From Thermotogaceae bacterium (GTDB lineage: Bacteria > Thermotogota > Thermotogae > B21-G9 > HyVt-16), in contig DQYP01000047.1 in assembly GCA_011043375.1 (NCBI GenBank), positions 1 through 14,314 on the forward strand: a DNA stretch of 14,314 bases, given 5' to 3'. The translations under genes were made by a program, and so were the position numbers. This document shows, piece by piece, positions 7,938 through 14,314 of this stretch. Position 1 is the stretch's first letter. Each line of letters opens with the position of its first letter. Below the pieces are notes generated by a model. It did not search any database. It worked only from the letters and a program-made list of their open reading frames with translations, and had not been told where the DNA came from.

Positions 7938-7999
7938 ATTCTAATTCATGAGAAAATTTTGATAATAATAGAATTGATTTATGATAATCTAATCACTAT

Positions 8000-8024
8000 T
8001 CTTTTGACTTTAAGATTCAAAAGA
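8000..8024. promoter_or_regulatory. Perfect inverted repeat over the -35 box, candidate operator
   Basis: TCTTTTGA (8000-8007) and TCAAAAGA (8017-8024) are exact reverse complements separated by nine bases. They cover the -35 box and most of the spacer. Placement and symmetry fit a dimeric repressor that blocks RNA polymerase. A second perfect palindrome, AGTTTTAAAACT at 8055-8066, lies just before the ribosome binding site. No regulator gene is in the window, so the cognate protein is unknown. Confidence 0.55.
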
Positions 8025-8033
8025 TGTTATAAT
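8004..8033 (+). promoter_or_regulatory. Promoter of the sugar cassette
   Basis: TTGACT at 8004-8009 and TATAAT at 8028-8033, with an 18-base spacer, form the best sigma-70-type promoter in the window. Transcription would begin near 8040, leaving a leader of about 40 bases before the epimerase gene. Confidence 0.8.
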
Positions 8034-8078
8034 ATAGGAAAATAGCAGGAAGAAAGTTTTAAAACTGGAGGGATGGGG

Positions 8079-8954
8079 ATGCGCGGTTTTTTTGTCAATA
8101 ATTGGATCTTTGGAGATACTCCAATAGAGGCAGTTGTTGAGAGAGTATCAAAAATAGGGTTCGATGGTATAGAACTTGTAGGTGAACCGAAAATTTATAA
8201 AGGGAACTACGTAAGAAGGTTGATTGAAGATCATGGCTTGAAGGTTTGTTCAATCTGCGGTATGTTCCCAGGTCCCGAAAAAGATGATCTGAGAGCAGCT
8301 TGTCATCCAGAATCTTCTGAGAGGCAAAAGGCTTTGGATTATATTAAAGCTTGTGTTGATTTAGCAATCGAAGTTGGGGCAAGAAGTGTATTAGTTGTAC
8401 CGAGTTTGGTTGGTCAACCGGCTTATTTCAAATCAAAGGAAGAAGATCTGGAAATATCAAAAGAAGTTATGTCAAAAGCAGCTGAATATGCTGAAAATAA
8501 TGGTATCCTACTTACATTGGAACCTATAAATAGATATGAGGTTGGTTTAATAAACAGTCTAGAAGAGGCAATTGAATATTGTAAGGATATAAACAATGAA
8601 CACTTCAGAACCATGGGTGACACTTTTCATATGCAAATGGAGGAGCCAGATGGCATTCCAAATGCTATAAGAAGAACTGGGAGATATTGGTTACAGCACT
8701 TGCATGTTGCGGATAACACACGTAGAGCTCCTGGAATGGGGACCATGCCCTGGCGAGAAATAATACGTGCACTTTACGATATAAAGTATGAAGGTGCAGT
8801 TTCATGCGAGCCGCTTCCCAAAGGAGCTTCTCCTTACGATGCGAGAAAAGGGAAGATCCCTGCTGAGAAATTGGATACCGAATTGAAAAAAGGGTTAGAA
8901 TTTTTGAAGCGTGAAATGGAAACTGTTCTTGAGGTATTAGATAGTGGAAGATGA
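8079..8954 (+). CDS. Sugar isomerase/epimerase, xylose-isomerase-like TIM barrel
   Basis: Cytoplasmic metal-dependent enzyme of the D-tagatose/D-psicose 3-epimerase and related superfamily, which interconverts ketoses or their derivatives. It has 291 residues from ATG 8079. GGAGG at 8067-8071 lies seven bases before this ATG; the upstream ATG at 8073 is only one base from it and is less likely. The expected metal ligands and acid-base residues appear in order: E148 (LTLEPINRYE), D181 (MGDTFHMQ), H209 (LQHLHVADNTR) and E244 (VSCEPLPKG). Spacing closely follows the Glu-Asp-His-Glu set of characterised ketose 3-epimerases. No signal peptide is present. It is the first gene after the promoter, with the binding-protein gene starting 32 bases later, so it probably acts on the imported sugar or a catabolite. 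Exact substrate unknown; other isomerase activities of this fold are possible. Confidence 0.88.
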   Translation: MRGFFVNNWIFGDTPIEAVVERVSKIGFDGIELVGEPKIYKGNYVRRLIEDHGLKVCSICGMFPGPEKDDLRAACHPESSERQKALDYIKACVDLAIEVGARSVLVVPSLVGQPAYFKSKEEDLEISKEVMSKAAEYAENNGILLTLEPINRYEVGLINSLEEAIEYCKDINNEHFRTMGDTFHMQMEEPDGIPNAIRRTGRYWLQHLHVADNTRRAPGMGTMPWREIIRALYDIKYEGAVSCEPLPKGASPYDARKGKIPAEKLDTELKKGLEFLKREMETVLEVLDSGR

Positions 8955-8986
8955 TTTACCATACTTTAATAAGGGGGGATTTTTTT

Positions 8987-9964
8987 ATGAGAAAGCTCTG
9001 GATATTTTTGCTGATCAGTGTCATGATCTTACTAACAGTTTCATCTCTTGCAACTTATAAGATTGCCTTCATTCCAAAACTCGTAGGTATACCTTATTTC
9101 AATGCCATGGAAGCTGGTGGCAAAAGGGCGGCAAAAGACTTAGGTGTGGAATTTATCTACACTGGCCCCACTACAGACAGTGTCGCAAAACAAATTGAAA
9201 TAATTGACAATCTTATTACCAAAGGTGTAGATGCAATTGCGGTTGCTCCAAATGATCCGGCTGCCATAACCCCAATAATGAAGAAAGCGAAAGGAAAAGG
9301 AATACTCACGATGACTTCAGATACTGATGGGGCGCAAAATGTCAGAGAAGTATTTGTTAACCAAGCTAGACCACGAGACATAGGATACGCGGTAATGGAT
9401 GTTGTGGCAGAATTGATGGACTACAAAGGAAAATTCGCCATAGTTTCTGGAGGCCCAACTGCATGGAATTTGAACACTTGGATCATGTACCTGCAGCAGA
9501 GACTTGCCGAGTATCCCGATATTGAGCTCGTCACCATCAGATACGCTGGTGAAGATGTCCAAAAAGCCGTCGATGTTGGATTGAGTGTGATACAAGCATT
9601 CCCGGATATAAAGGTTATTGTTGGAATGAACAGTACTTCAGCTCCAGGCGTCGCTGAGGCCGTTGAACTTGCGGGAAAAGTTGGGCAAATATGGGCAACC
9701 GGTATAACCGTTCCAAGTATGATGAAAGAGCACATGAAGAAAGGATCCGTTAAAAAATTCGTACTTTGGGACCCAGAAAACCTCGGTTATCTAACCGTAT
9801 GGGCTGCCAAGTATCTACTCGATGGCAATGAGTTCCCTGCAAATAAACCTATAGATGTACCTGGAATAAGTACAAAACCTATCTATTATCCGGGGACCAA
9901 AGAACTCGTTCTTGGACCACCACTTGTTTTCACACCTGAAAACATTGATAAATACAATTTCTGA
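8987..9964 (+). CDS. Periplasmic sugar-binding protein, LsrB/RhaS-like
   Basis: Substrate-binding protein of an ABC importer (type I periplasmic-binding fold, Peripla_BP_4 group). It has 325 residues. AAGGGGGGA at 8971-8979 precedes the ATG; an in-frame ATG at 8951 overlapping the epimerase gene would add 12 residues before the signal peptide and is rejected. The signal peptide is MRKLW plus a hydrophobic core, with cleavage likely after VSSLA (22-23). There is no lipobox cysteine. The mature protein opens YKIAFIPKLVGIPYF, close to LsrB, and ends FTPENIDKYNF, matching the LsrB C-terminus. The IPK lysine is kept. The AI-2 contacts Asp-Gln of LsrB (in its TDQNQW segment) fall in WNLNTW here, so AI-2 binding is unlikely. 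A pentose, deoxyhexose or rare ketose is more plausible. An intrinsic terminator follows. Confidence 0.92.
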   Translation: MRKLWIFLLISVMILLTVSSLATYKIAFIPKLVGIPYFNAMEAGGKRAAKDLGVEFIYTGPTTDSVAKQIEIIDNLITKGVDAIAVAPNDPAAITPIMKKAKGKGILTMTSDTDGAQNVREVFVNQARPRDIGYAVMDVVAELMDYKGKFAIVSGGPTAWNLNTWIMYLQQRLAEYPDIELVTIRYAGEDVQKAVDVGLSVIQAFPDIKVIVGMNSTSAPGVAEAVELAGKVGQIWATGITVPSMMKEHMKKGSVKKFVLWDPENLGYLTVWAAKYLLDGNEFPANKPIDVPGISTKPIYYPGTKELVLGPPLVFTPENIDKYNF

Positions 9965-9989
9965 TTTGATCGATCTTTATAATTATCAG

Positions 9990-10016
9990 AAAGGGGCATT
10001 TTGATGCCCCTTTTTT
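9990..10016 (+). terminator. Intrinsic terminator inside the transport operon
   Basis: AAAGGGGCAT (9990-9999) pairs over ten bases with ATGCCCCTTT (10004-10013), with loop TTTG and T to 10016. It stands between the binding-protein stop and the ATPase start, with only about 13-20 bases left and no room for a separate promoter. It is therefore probably leaky, lowering expression of the ATPase and permeases relative to the binding protein. Confidence 0.9.
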
Positions 10017-10035
10017 ATAAAAGGAGGAGATGGTT

Positions 10036-11550
10036 TTGGAGCCAATTCTCAAGGCAAAAAAGATTGTCAAGAACTTTGGTGGCGTTAAAGCTTTAAGGGA
10101 AGTTGATTTCGATCTATTCGCTGGTGAAGTTCATGCACTCGTAGGTGAAAACGGAGCAGGCAAATCCACCCTAATAAAGATCTTAACCGGTGTATTGGAA
10201 CCAGATAGTGGTGAAATAGAGTATTTTGGTAAAAAACTTGTTTTGAAATCTCCTCGTGAAGCTCATGAAGCTGGAATAGTAGCGGTTTACCAAGAACCTC
10301 TGGTTTACAAACATTTGTCAGTCGTGGAAAACATTTTTCTTGGCAACGAGATAAAAAAGAAAAACGGTAATGTGGACTGGCAAAGGGAAAGGAGTATAAC
10401 AAGAGAACTTTTGAAATCCTTGGATATCGATCCATATTTTATAGATGAACCTATGGGAAGTCTTAGTACCGGATTGCAACAGCTCACACTCATTGCAAAA
10501 GCGTTGAACTACAATGCAAAAGTGATTATTTTCGATGAACCAACCGCGATTCTTACCGAACACGAAGCTCAACGATTATTCTCAATAATAGAAAGATTGA
10601 AGGAAAAGGGAGTAGGAATTATATATATAAGTCACAGGTTAGAGGAATTACCTCAAATAGCTGACAGGATAACAATAATGAGGGATGGACAGGTGATGGG
10701 GAATTTTGACATGAACCAAGTGACCCGCGAAAAGATAATCGAACTTATGGCTGGGCACACTTTAATAGAAGAACTCAAACGGACACCTCCAGAGTACACA
10801 GATGTTGTCTTGGAAGTCAGAAATTTGAGTAAGAAGGGAATGTATCAGGATATAGATTTCAAACTGTATAGAGGAGAAATATTAGGATTTTCAGGGCTTG
10901 TAGGCGCTGGTCGTAGTGAAGTAATGCAAACCATATTCGGTTTGATAAAACCTGATTCTGGAGAAATAATAATTAATGGAAAAAAGGTCAATGTAAAAGA
11001 TCCTTCGATCGCCATGAAACTGGGTATTGCTTATATTCCCGAAGATAGAGGATCTCAAGGGCTTTTCAAAGCACTAACAATAAATTTCAATGTAACCATA
11101 CCTATCATAGAGCAACTCACCAAATTTTTGGGAATTGTTGATAATTCACGTGAGAAAGAAATCGCAACGAGATATTTGAAATGGCTTCAAATAAAAGCTC
11201 CATCGATCTACACACTCGTGAACAACTTGAGTGGAGGGAATCAACAAAAAGTTTTGATAGCTAAATGGCTCGCCACTTCTCCAAAGATACTGATACTCGA
11301 TGAACCGACTCGAGGTGTCGACGTGGCCGTGAAATCTCAGATACACAATGAAATATTGAGATTAGCGGATAGTGGTATATCAATAATAGTTGTTTCTTCC
11401 GAATTGCCGGAAATAATTAAGTTGTCAGATAGAGTGATAGTGATGCACGAAGGAAGAATAACTGGAAGGTTTGACAAGAAGGAATCTATAACTCCAACTA
11501 ATCTTCTGAACGCAGCAACCGGTGCTAGAATGGTATATTCCAGAGATTGA
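10036..11550 (+). CDS. Sugar ABC importer ATPase, RbsA-type tandem ABC protein
   Basis: Cytoplasmic subunit with two ABC domains in one chain that powers import through the two permeases downstream. The TTG start at 10036 gives 504 residues, typical of the RbsA/XylG/MglA/LsrA class. GGAGG at 10023-10027 is eight bases before this TTG but only two before the ATG at 10030, which would add two residues. N-terminal ABC: Walker A GENGAGKST (37-45), YQEP Q-loop (85-88), signature LSTGLQQ (143-149), Walker B VIIFDEP (163-169), switch His200 in ISHR. C-terminal ABC: degenerate Walker A GLVGAGRSE (287-295), signature LSGGNQQ (398-404), Walker B LILDEP (419-424). The second P-loop lacks the Lys, as usual in this class, so hydrolysis is probably carried by the first site. 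Which sugar is moved cannot be read from this subunit. Confidence 0.96.
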   Translation: MEPILKAKKIVKNFGGVKALREVDFDLFAGEVHALVGENGAGKSTLIKILTGVLEPDSGEIEYFGKKLVLKSPREAHEAGIVAVYQEPLVYKHLSVVENIFLGNEIKKKNGNVDWQRERSITRELLKSLDIDPYFIDEPMGSLSTGLQQLTLIAKALNYNAKVIIFDEPTAILTEHEAQRLFSIIERLKEKGVGIIYISHRLEELPQIADRITIMRDGQVMGNFDMNQVTREKIIELMAGHTLIEELKRTPPEYTDVVLEVRNLSKKGMYQDIDFKLYRGEILGFSGLVGAGRSEVMQTIFGLIKPDSGEIIINGKKVNVKDPSIAMKLGIAYIPEDRGSQGLFKALTINFNVTIPIIEQLTKFLGIVDNSREKEIATRYLKWLQIKAPSIYTLVNNLSGGNQQKVLIAKWLATSPKILILDEPTRGVDVAVKSQIHNEILRLADSGISIIVVSSELPEIIKLSDRVIVMHEGRITGRFDKKESITPTNLLNAATGARMVYSRD

Positions 11551-11565
11551 GGAAGGGGGATAAAG

Positions 11566-12507
11566 ATGGGGCTAAAAAGGGTCATCAAAAGCCGTGAGTT
11601 AACAGTAAGCTTGGTAATGATTGGTTTGGTAATATTCTTCAGTCTATCTTCCAAGCGTTTCTTCACAGCAAATAATATACGAAATATTCTACTCCAAGTT
11701 TCAAGTATAGGTGTTGCCAGTATTGGAATGACAATGATCATAATAACCGGTGGAATAGATGTCTCAGCGGGATCGATACTCGGAATCGTTGCGGTTGTAC
11801 TTGGAAAAGCCGCTGTTGGTGGGTTTCCGGCATGGCTTGCAATAATTTTGGGAATATTGGTTGGATTGGCACTTGGTAGCGTGAATGCTTCGTTCGTGGC
11901 TTTATTAGGGATCCCCCCAATAATAGTTACACTTGGTATGATGAGTTTACTTCGCTCATTGACATACACTTTTTTGGGTGGAAGATGGATAGCTTCTTTG
12001 CCAGAATCCATTAGATGGATGGGGCTTGGAAAAATATTGAATATTCCTATTCCCATATGGCTGACGATTATTTTGATAGCCTACTTCAGCTATTTCATGA
12101 AATATAAATCCCTGGGTAGATATGTGTACGCTGTTGGTAACAATATAGAGGCAACCAGAATAGCGGGGGTAAATACCAAGCGGGTTCTCTTCTTTGTGTA
12201 TGCTTTGGCCGGTTTGTTGTATGGAGTAGCAGGTGCCATTGTAGTGGGAAGAACTGGCATAGTTCAAACTAACACAGGAAACAACTTTGAACTTCAAGTT
12301 ATTGCTGCAACCGTTCTCGGAGGCACCAGCATTCTTGGGGGAAAAGGGACCGTTTTTGGAAGTTTGCTCGGTTCTCTGTTGATTGCTCTTTTATCCAATG
12401 GCTTGATACTCTTGAATGTTCCTGCACTCACTGAAGGATTGATAATAGGTATCTTGATTCTTGGATCTGTAGCCATAGATGTTATTAAAAACAGAGGTGA
12501 AGAATAA
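11566..12507 (+). CDS. Sugar ABC transporter permease 1, RbsC family
   Basis: Integral membrane permease of the branched-chain amino acid/ribose class (BPD_transp_2), 313 residues with about eight to ten hydrophobic segments. ITGGIDVSAGS (60-70) is the family's GGIDLSVGS block. PPIIVTLGM (117-125) and LGGTSILGGKGTVFGS (251-266) are also diagnostic. The cytoplasmic loop around GNNIEATRIAGVNTKRV (191-207) is the expected ATPase-contact region. AAGGGGG precedes the ATG, which lies 15 bases after the ATPase stop. The stop codon overlaps the start of the second permease (TAATG). Two non-identical permeases are characteristic of Lsr- and Rha-type importers, whereas ribose importers usually have one; the pair probably forms a heterodimer. 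Confidence 0.94.
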   Translation: MGLKRVIKSRELTVSLVMIGLVIFFSLSSKRFFTANNIRNILLQVSSIGVASIGMTMIIITGGIDVSAGSILGIVAVVLGKAAVGGFPAWLAIILGILVGLALGSVNASFVALLGIPPIIVTLGMMSLLRSLTYTFLGGRWIASLPESIRWMGLGKILNIPIPIWLTIILIAYFSYFMKYKSLGRYVYAVGNNIEATRIAGVNTKRVLFFVYALAGLLYGVAGAIVVGRTGIVQTNTGNNFELQVIAATVLGGTSILGGKGTVFGSLLGSLLIALLSNGLILLNVPALTEGLIIGILILGSVAIDVIKNRGEE

Positions 12508-13490
12508 TGAAAAAATTTCTAAATCTCATGGCAACCAACAGATCGTTTTTTCTATTTATCTTTCTCATAGCAATGTTCTTAGTTTTTTCTTTCGTAATAC
12601 CGGAATTTTCCACAATATACAATATACTCAACATGACAAAGTATGGTGTTGAAATAGGCCTTTTGGCATTTGCAGAAACGCTGATAATAATCTCGGGTGG
12701 TGGCGGAATAGACTTATCGATAGGTTCCATACTGAGTTTGAGCGCCATGGTTATAGGCGTATTAGCAGGAAGACTCGGTATGAATATAGTTTTAGCCTCG
12801 ATTTTAGGATTGATTGCAGGAGGGCTCTGTGGAGCCGTAAATGGATTTTTCGTGAGTTTCTTGAGGATGCCGCCATTGATAGTTACCTTATCAACCATGT
12901 ATGTTTACGACTCTCTTGCACTTTTAATAGCAGTTGATAAATGGGGAAATCCAATGCCTGTCTCAAATTTTCCATATGGTTACTTTTTTATAGGTCAACA
13001 AACATATTTCAATATTCCGTTTCAAGTCATAGCGATATTTATTCCGTTGGCTTTGATCCTTCATTTCTTGTTGTCCAAGACAACTTTTGGTAGATATCTC
13101 TTCGCTACAGGAAACAGTGAGGTTGTTGCCAGATTTTCCAATGTCCCTGTGAAAAAGATCAAGTTTTCAGTGTACGTAATCGGAGGATTTTTAGCAGGTC
13201 TTGCAGCGTTGATAATGACCTCGAGGATTGCAAGTGCGAGGCCAGACCTTGGAGCTGGATTGAATCTACAAGCAATAACCATAGCGGTCTTAGGTGGAAC
13301 AAACATAATGGGAGGAGAAGGCAGTATACTTGGAACACTGATGGCTATAGTAGTTATAACCGCTTTGTACAATGGATTGCAGCTCGCTGGTATTAGTTCC
13401 ATTTGGCAAGTTGGAACACTTGGTATAATATTGATAGGAAGTGCAATAGCAAATATAATTCTCTCGAGAAAATACAGTTCTGTTGAATAA
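12507..13490 (+). CDS. Sugar ABC transporter permease 2, RbsC family
   Basis: Second BPD_transp_2 permease, 327 residues, clearly divergent from the first. Conserved blocks are IISGGGGIDLSIGS (61-74), with an additional Gly compared with permease 1, MPPLIVTLST (121-130) and LGGTNIMGGEGSILGT (262-277). TGNSEVVARFSNVPVKKIKF (201-220) is the cytoplasmic coupling loop. The ATG shares one base with the stop of permease 1 and is preceded by GAGGTG about eight bases upstream, so the two are translationally coupled and likely made in equal amounts, as expected for a heterodimeric channel. It is the last transporter gene; an aminopeptidase gene starts 20 bases later without a terminator. Confidence 0.94.
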   Translation: MKKFLNLMATNRSFFLFIFLIAMFLVFSFVIPEFSTIYNILNMTKYGVEIGLLAFAETLIIISGGGGIDLSIGSILSLSAMVIGVLAGRLGMNIVLASILGLIAGGLCGAVNGFFVSFLRMPPLIVTLSTMYVYDSLALLIAVDKWGNPMPVSNFPYGYFFIGQQTYFNIPFQVIAIFIPLALILHFLLSKTTFGRYLFATGNSEVVARFSNVPVKKIKFSVYVIGGFLAGLAALIMTSRIASARPDLGAGLNLQAITIAVLGGTNIMGGEGSILGTLMAIVVITALYNGLQLAGISSIWQVGTLGIILIGSAIANIILSRKYSSVE

Positions 13491-13510
13491 ATACAAGGAG
13501 GAATGAAGAA

Positions 13511-14314
13511 ATGCATGAAGATCCAAAAAAGTTGGTTTTTGAACCGGAAATTGCTTGGAAAAAAAGAAAAAGAGAAGAAATCGAAAGATTCAGCAAAGAA
13601 TATTCGAAATTTTTAACAAAATCCAAAACGGAAAGATTGGTAGTAAAGAACTTGGTAACAGATGCCGAGGAACATGGCTTTTCTGACGATATCTCATCCG
13701 ATAGATTTTACGTTGTTAACAAAGACAAAACCGTTGCCTTTTTCAGGATTGTCGATGATTTAAAGAATGGATTGAATATAATCGCTACACACATCGATTC
13801 TCCAAGAATAGATTTAAAGCCAAGGTTTTTGTTTGAAGATAGTGGGATTCTCCTTTTAAAAACACATTATTATGGTGGTATAAAAAAGTACCATTGGCTC
13901 AATATCCCTTTGTGTTTAAAAGGGGTTATATTCAAAACCGATGGAAGTACAGTGGAAGTATCCATAGGTGATGAGCCAGCCGAGCCAATTTTAGTGATTC
14001 CTGATTTACTACCACACTTGGATAAGGAAGATAAGAAAGTAACTGAAAAATTTCAAGGAGAAGATTTGGCACCAATAGCCGGAACCATTCCAATTGAAGA
14101 AGAGGAGAAAGAAGCGGTAAAACTCTTTATCCTAAAGCTTTTGAACGAAAAATATGGGGTAACTGAGGAAGATCTTTTAGGGGCTGATCTTGAGTTAGTA
14201 CCTGCATTTGAGGCAAGAAGTGCTGGCCTTGATAGGTCCCTGATTGCGGGATATGGCCATGACGACAGAGTTTGTGCTTATAGTGCTTTTCGAGCTATTT
14301 TGGATTCGATGTCA
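13511..14314 (+). CDS. M18-family metallo-aminopeptidase (partial, 5' part)
   Basis: Zinc aminopeptidase of family M18 (aspartyl aminopeptidase and bacterial relatives), cytoplasmic, removing N-terminal residues from peptides. The first 268 residues are in the window and the frame is open to the edge; full proteins have about 430-470. Visible hallmarks are NIIATHIDSPRIDLKP, giving the metal ligand His94 and nearby Asp96, then THYYGGIKKYHWLNIPL (118-134), the family's Y-G-G-I-x-x-Y-x-W block, and GYGHDDRVCAYSAF (247-260), which supplies the bridging aspartate. The start at 13511 is set by AAGGAGGA at 13495-13502; an ATG at 13503 is in another frame. It lies 20 bases behind permease 2 with no terminator or promoter visible, so it may be read as the tail of the sugar operon, though no functional link is evident. 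Confidence 0.93.
   Translation, partial: MHEDPKKLVFEPEIAWKKRKREEIERFSKEYSKFLTKSKTERLVVKNLVTDAEEHGFSDDISSDRFYVVNKDKTVAFFRIVDDLKNGLNIIATHIDSPRIDLKPRFLFEDSGILLLKTHYYGGIKKYHWLNIPLCLKGVIFKTDGSTVEVSIGDEPAEPILVIPDLLPHLDKEDKKVTEKFQGEDLAPIAGTIPIEEEEKEAVKLFILKLLNEKYGVTEEDLLGADLELVPAFEARSAGLDRSLIAGYGHDDRVCAYSAFRAILDSMS

Noticed and set aside
7975..7995. TGATT-N11-AATCA imperfect inverted repeat upstream of the sugar promoter
   Set aside because: Five-base arms in AT-rich DNA are expected by chance and it does not overlap the promoter.
8987..9964. Calling the binding protein an autoinducer-2 receptor (lsrB)
   Set aside because: Overall similarity is clear, but the residues aligned with the AI-2 contacts are changed and no other lsr processing gene is nearby.
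11337..12056. Long minus-strand open frame (239 codons) across the ATPase end and permease 1
   Set aside because: It lies wholly antisense to two well-conserved transporter genes, has Pro/Ile/Thr-rich low-complexity composition typical of a mirrored hydrophobic gene, and shows no domain. It is a shadow frame.
12485..12898. Minus-strand open frame of 137 codons opposite permease 2
   Set aside because: Mirrors the Gly/Ile-rich membrane segments of the permease; no ribosome binding site or recognisable domain.
1..14314. tRNA, rRNA, CRISPR arrays, transposases or phage genes
   Set aside because: I looked on both strands and found no cloverleaf, regularly spaced repeat array, transposase motif or phage module. 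Coding density is high and explained by the listed genes, and no gene-free stretch exceeds 300 bases.

Overview
The window looks like a chromosomal segment from a thermophilic bacterium, most likely a member of the Thermotogota (Thermotoga, Pseudothermotoga or Fervidobacterium relatives). This rests on indirect signs: AT-rich DNA, heavy use of AGA/AGG and ATA codons, Lys/Glu/Ile-rich proteins, strong GAGGTGAT-type ribosome binding sites, and a cluster of PhoH, HD-phosphohydrolase and YbeY next to class I aminoacyl-tRNA synthetases. I cannot confirm genus or species without a search. There are no rRNAs, tRNAs, CRISPR arrays or insertion sequences that I can recognise.

Layout. (1) 1-2001, minus strand: the 5' two-thirds or more of a large secreted lipoprotein made of tandem Ig-like domains. 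Its C-terminus lies outside the window and it is transcribed away from everything else. (2) About 2060-5032, plus strand: an overlapping housekeeping operon, phoH, then a membrane HD-domain phosphohydrolase of the PgpH/YqfF class, then ybeY. It ends in an unusually elaborate hairpin with a T run. (3) 5056-7937, plus strand: gltX and cysS, nine bases apart and closed by an ordinary intrinsic terminator. (4) 8000-13490, plus strand: a sugar cassette with its own promoter, overlapped by a perfect inverted repeat that looks like an operator. It encodes a xylose-isomerase-like TIM-barrel epimerase, a periplasmic sugar-binding protein of the LsrB/RhaS type, an RbsA-type double ATPase and two different RbsC-type permeases. 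An intrinsic terminator sits between the binding protein and the ATPase, probably raising the binding protein's expression over that of the membrane parts. (5) 13511-14314: the N-terminal half of an M18 metallo-aminopeptidase, close behind the second permease with no terminator between them.

How the genes work together. PhoH, the HD phosphohydrolase and YbeY form a widely conserved RNA/ribosome and second-messenger neighbourhood. GltX and CysS supply Glu-tRNA and Cys-tRNA. The sugar cassette would import a monosaccharide or rare ketose through a binding-protein-dependent ABC importer, and the epimerase would change the stereochemistry of the imported sugar or of a derivative. The substrate cannot be read from the sequence. 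The binding protein is LsrB-like overall but has lost residues that contact autoinducer-2 in LsrB, so I favour a sugar.

Most of the window is ordinary and well explained. The points most worth a second look are the phoH start (the conserved N-terminus is encoded, but no ATG/GTG/TTG lies in frame), the nested hairpin before gltX, the short PgpH-type protein that lacks the usual extracytoplasmic domain, and the palindromic control region of the sugar cassette. I did not find evidence of a wholly new system.
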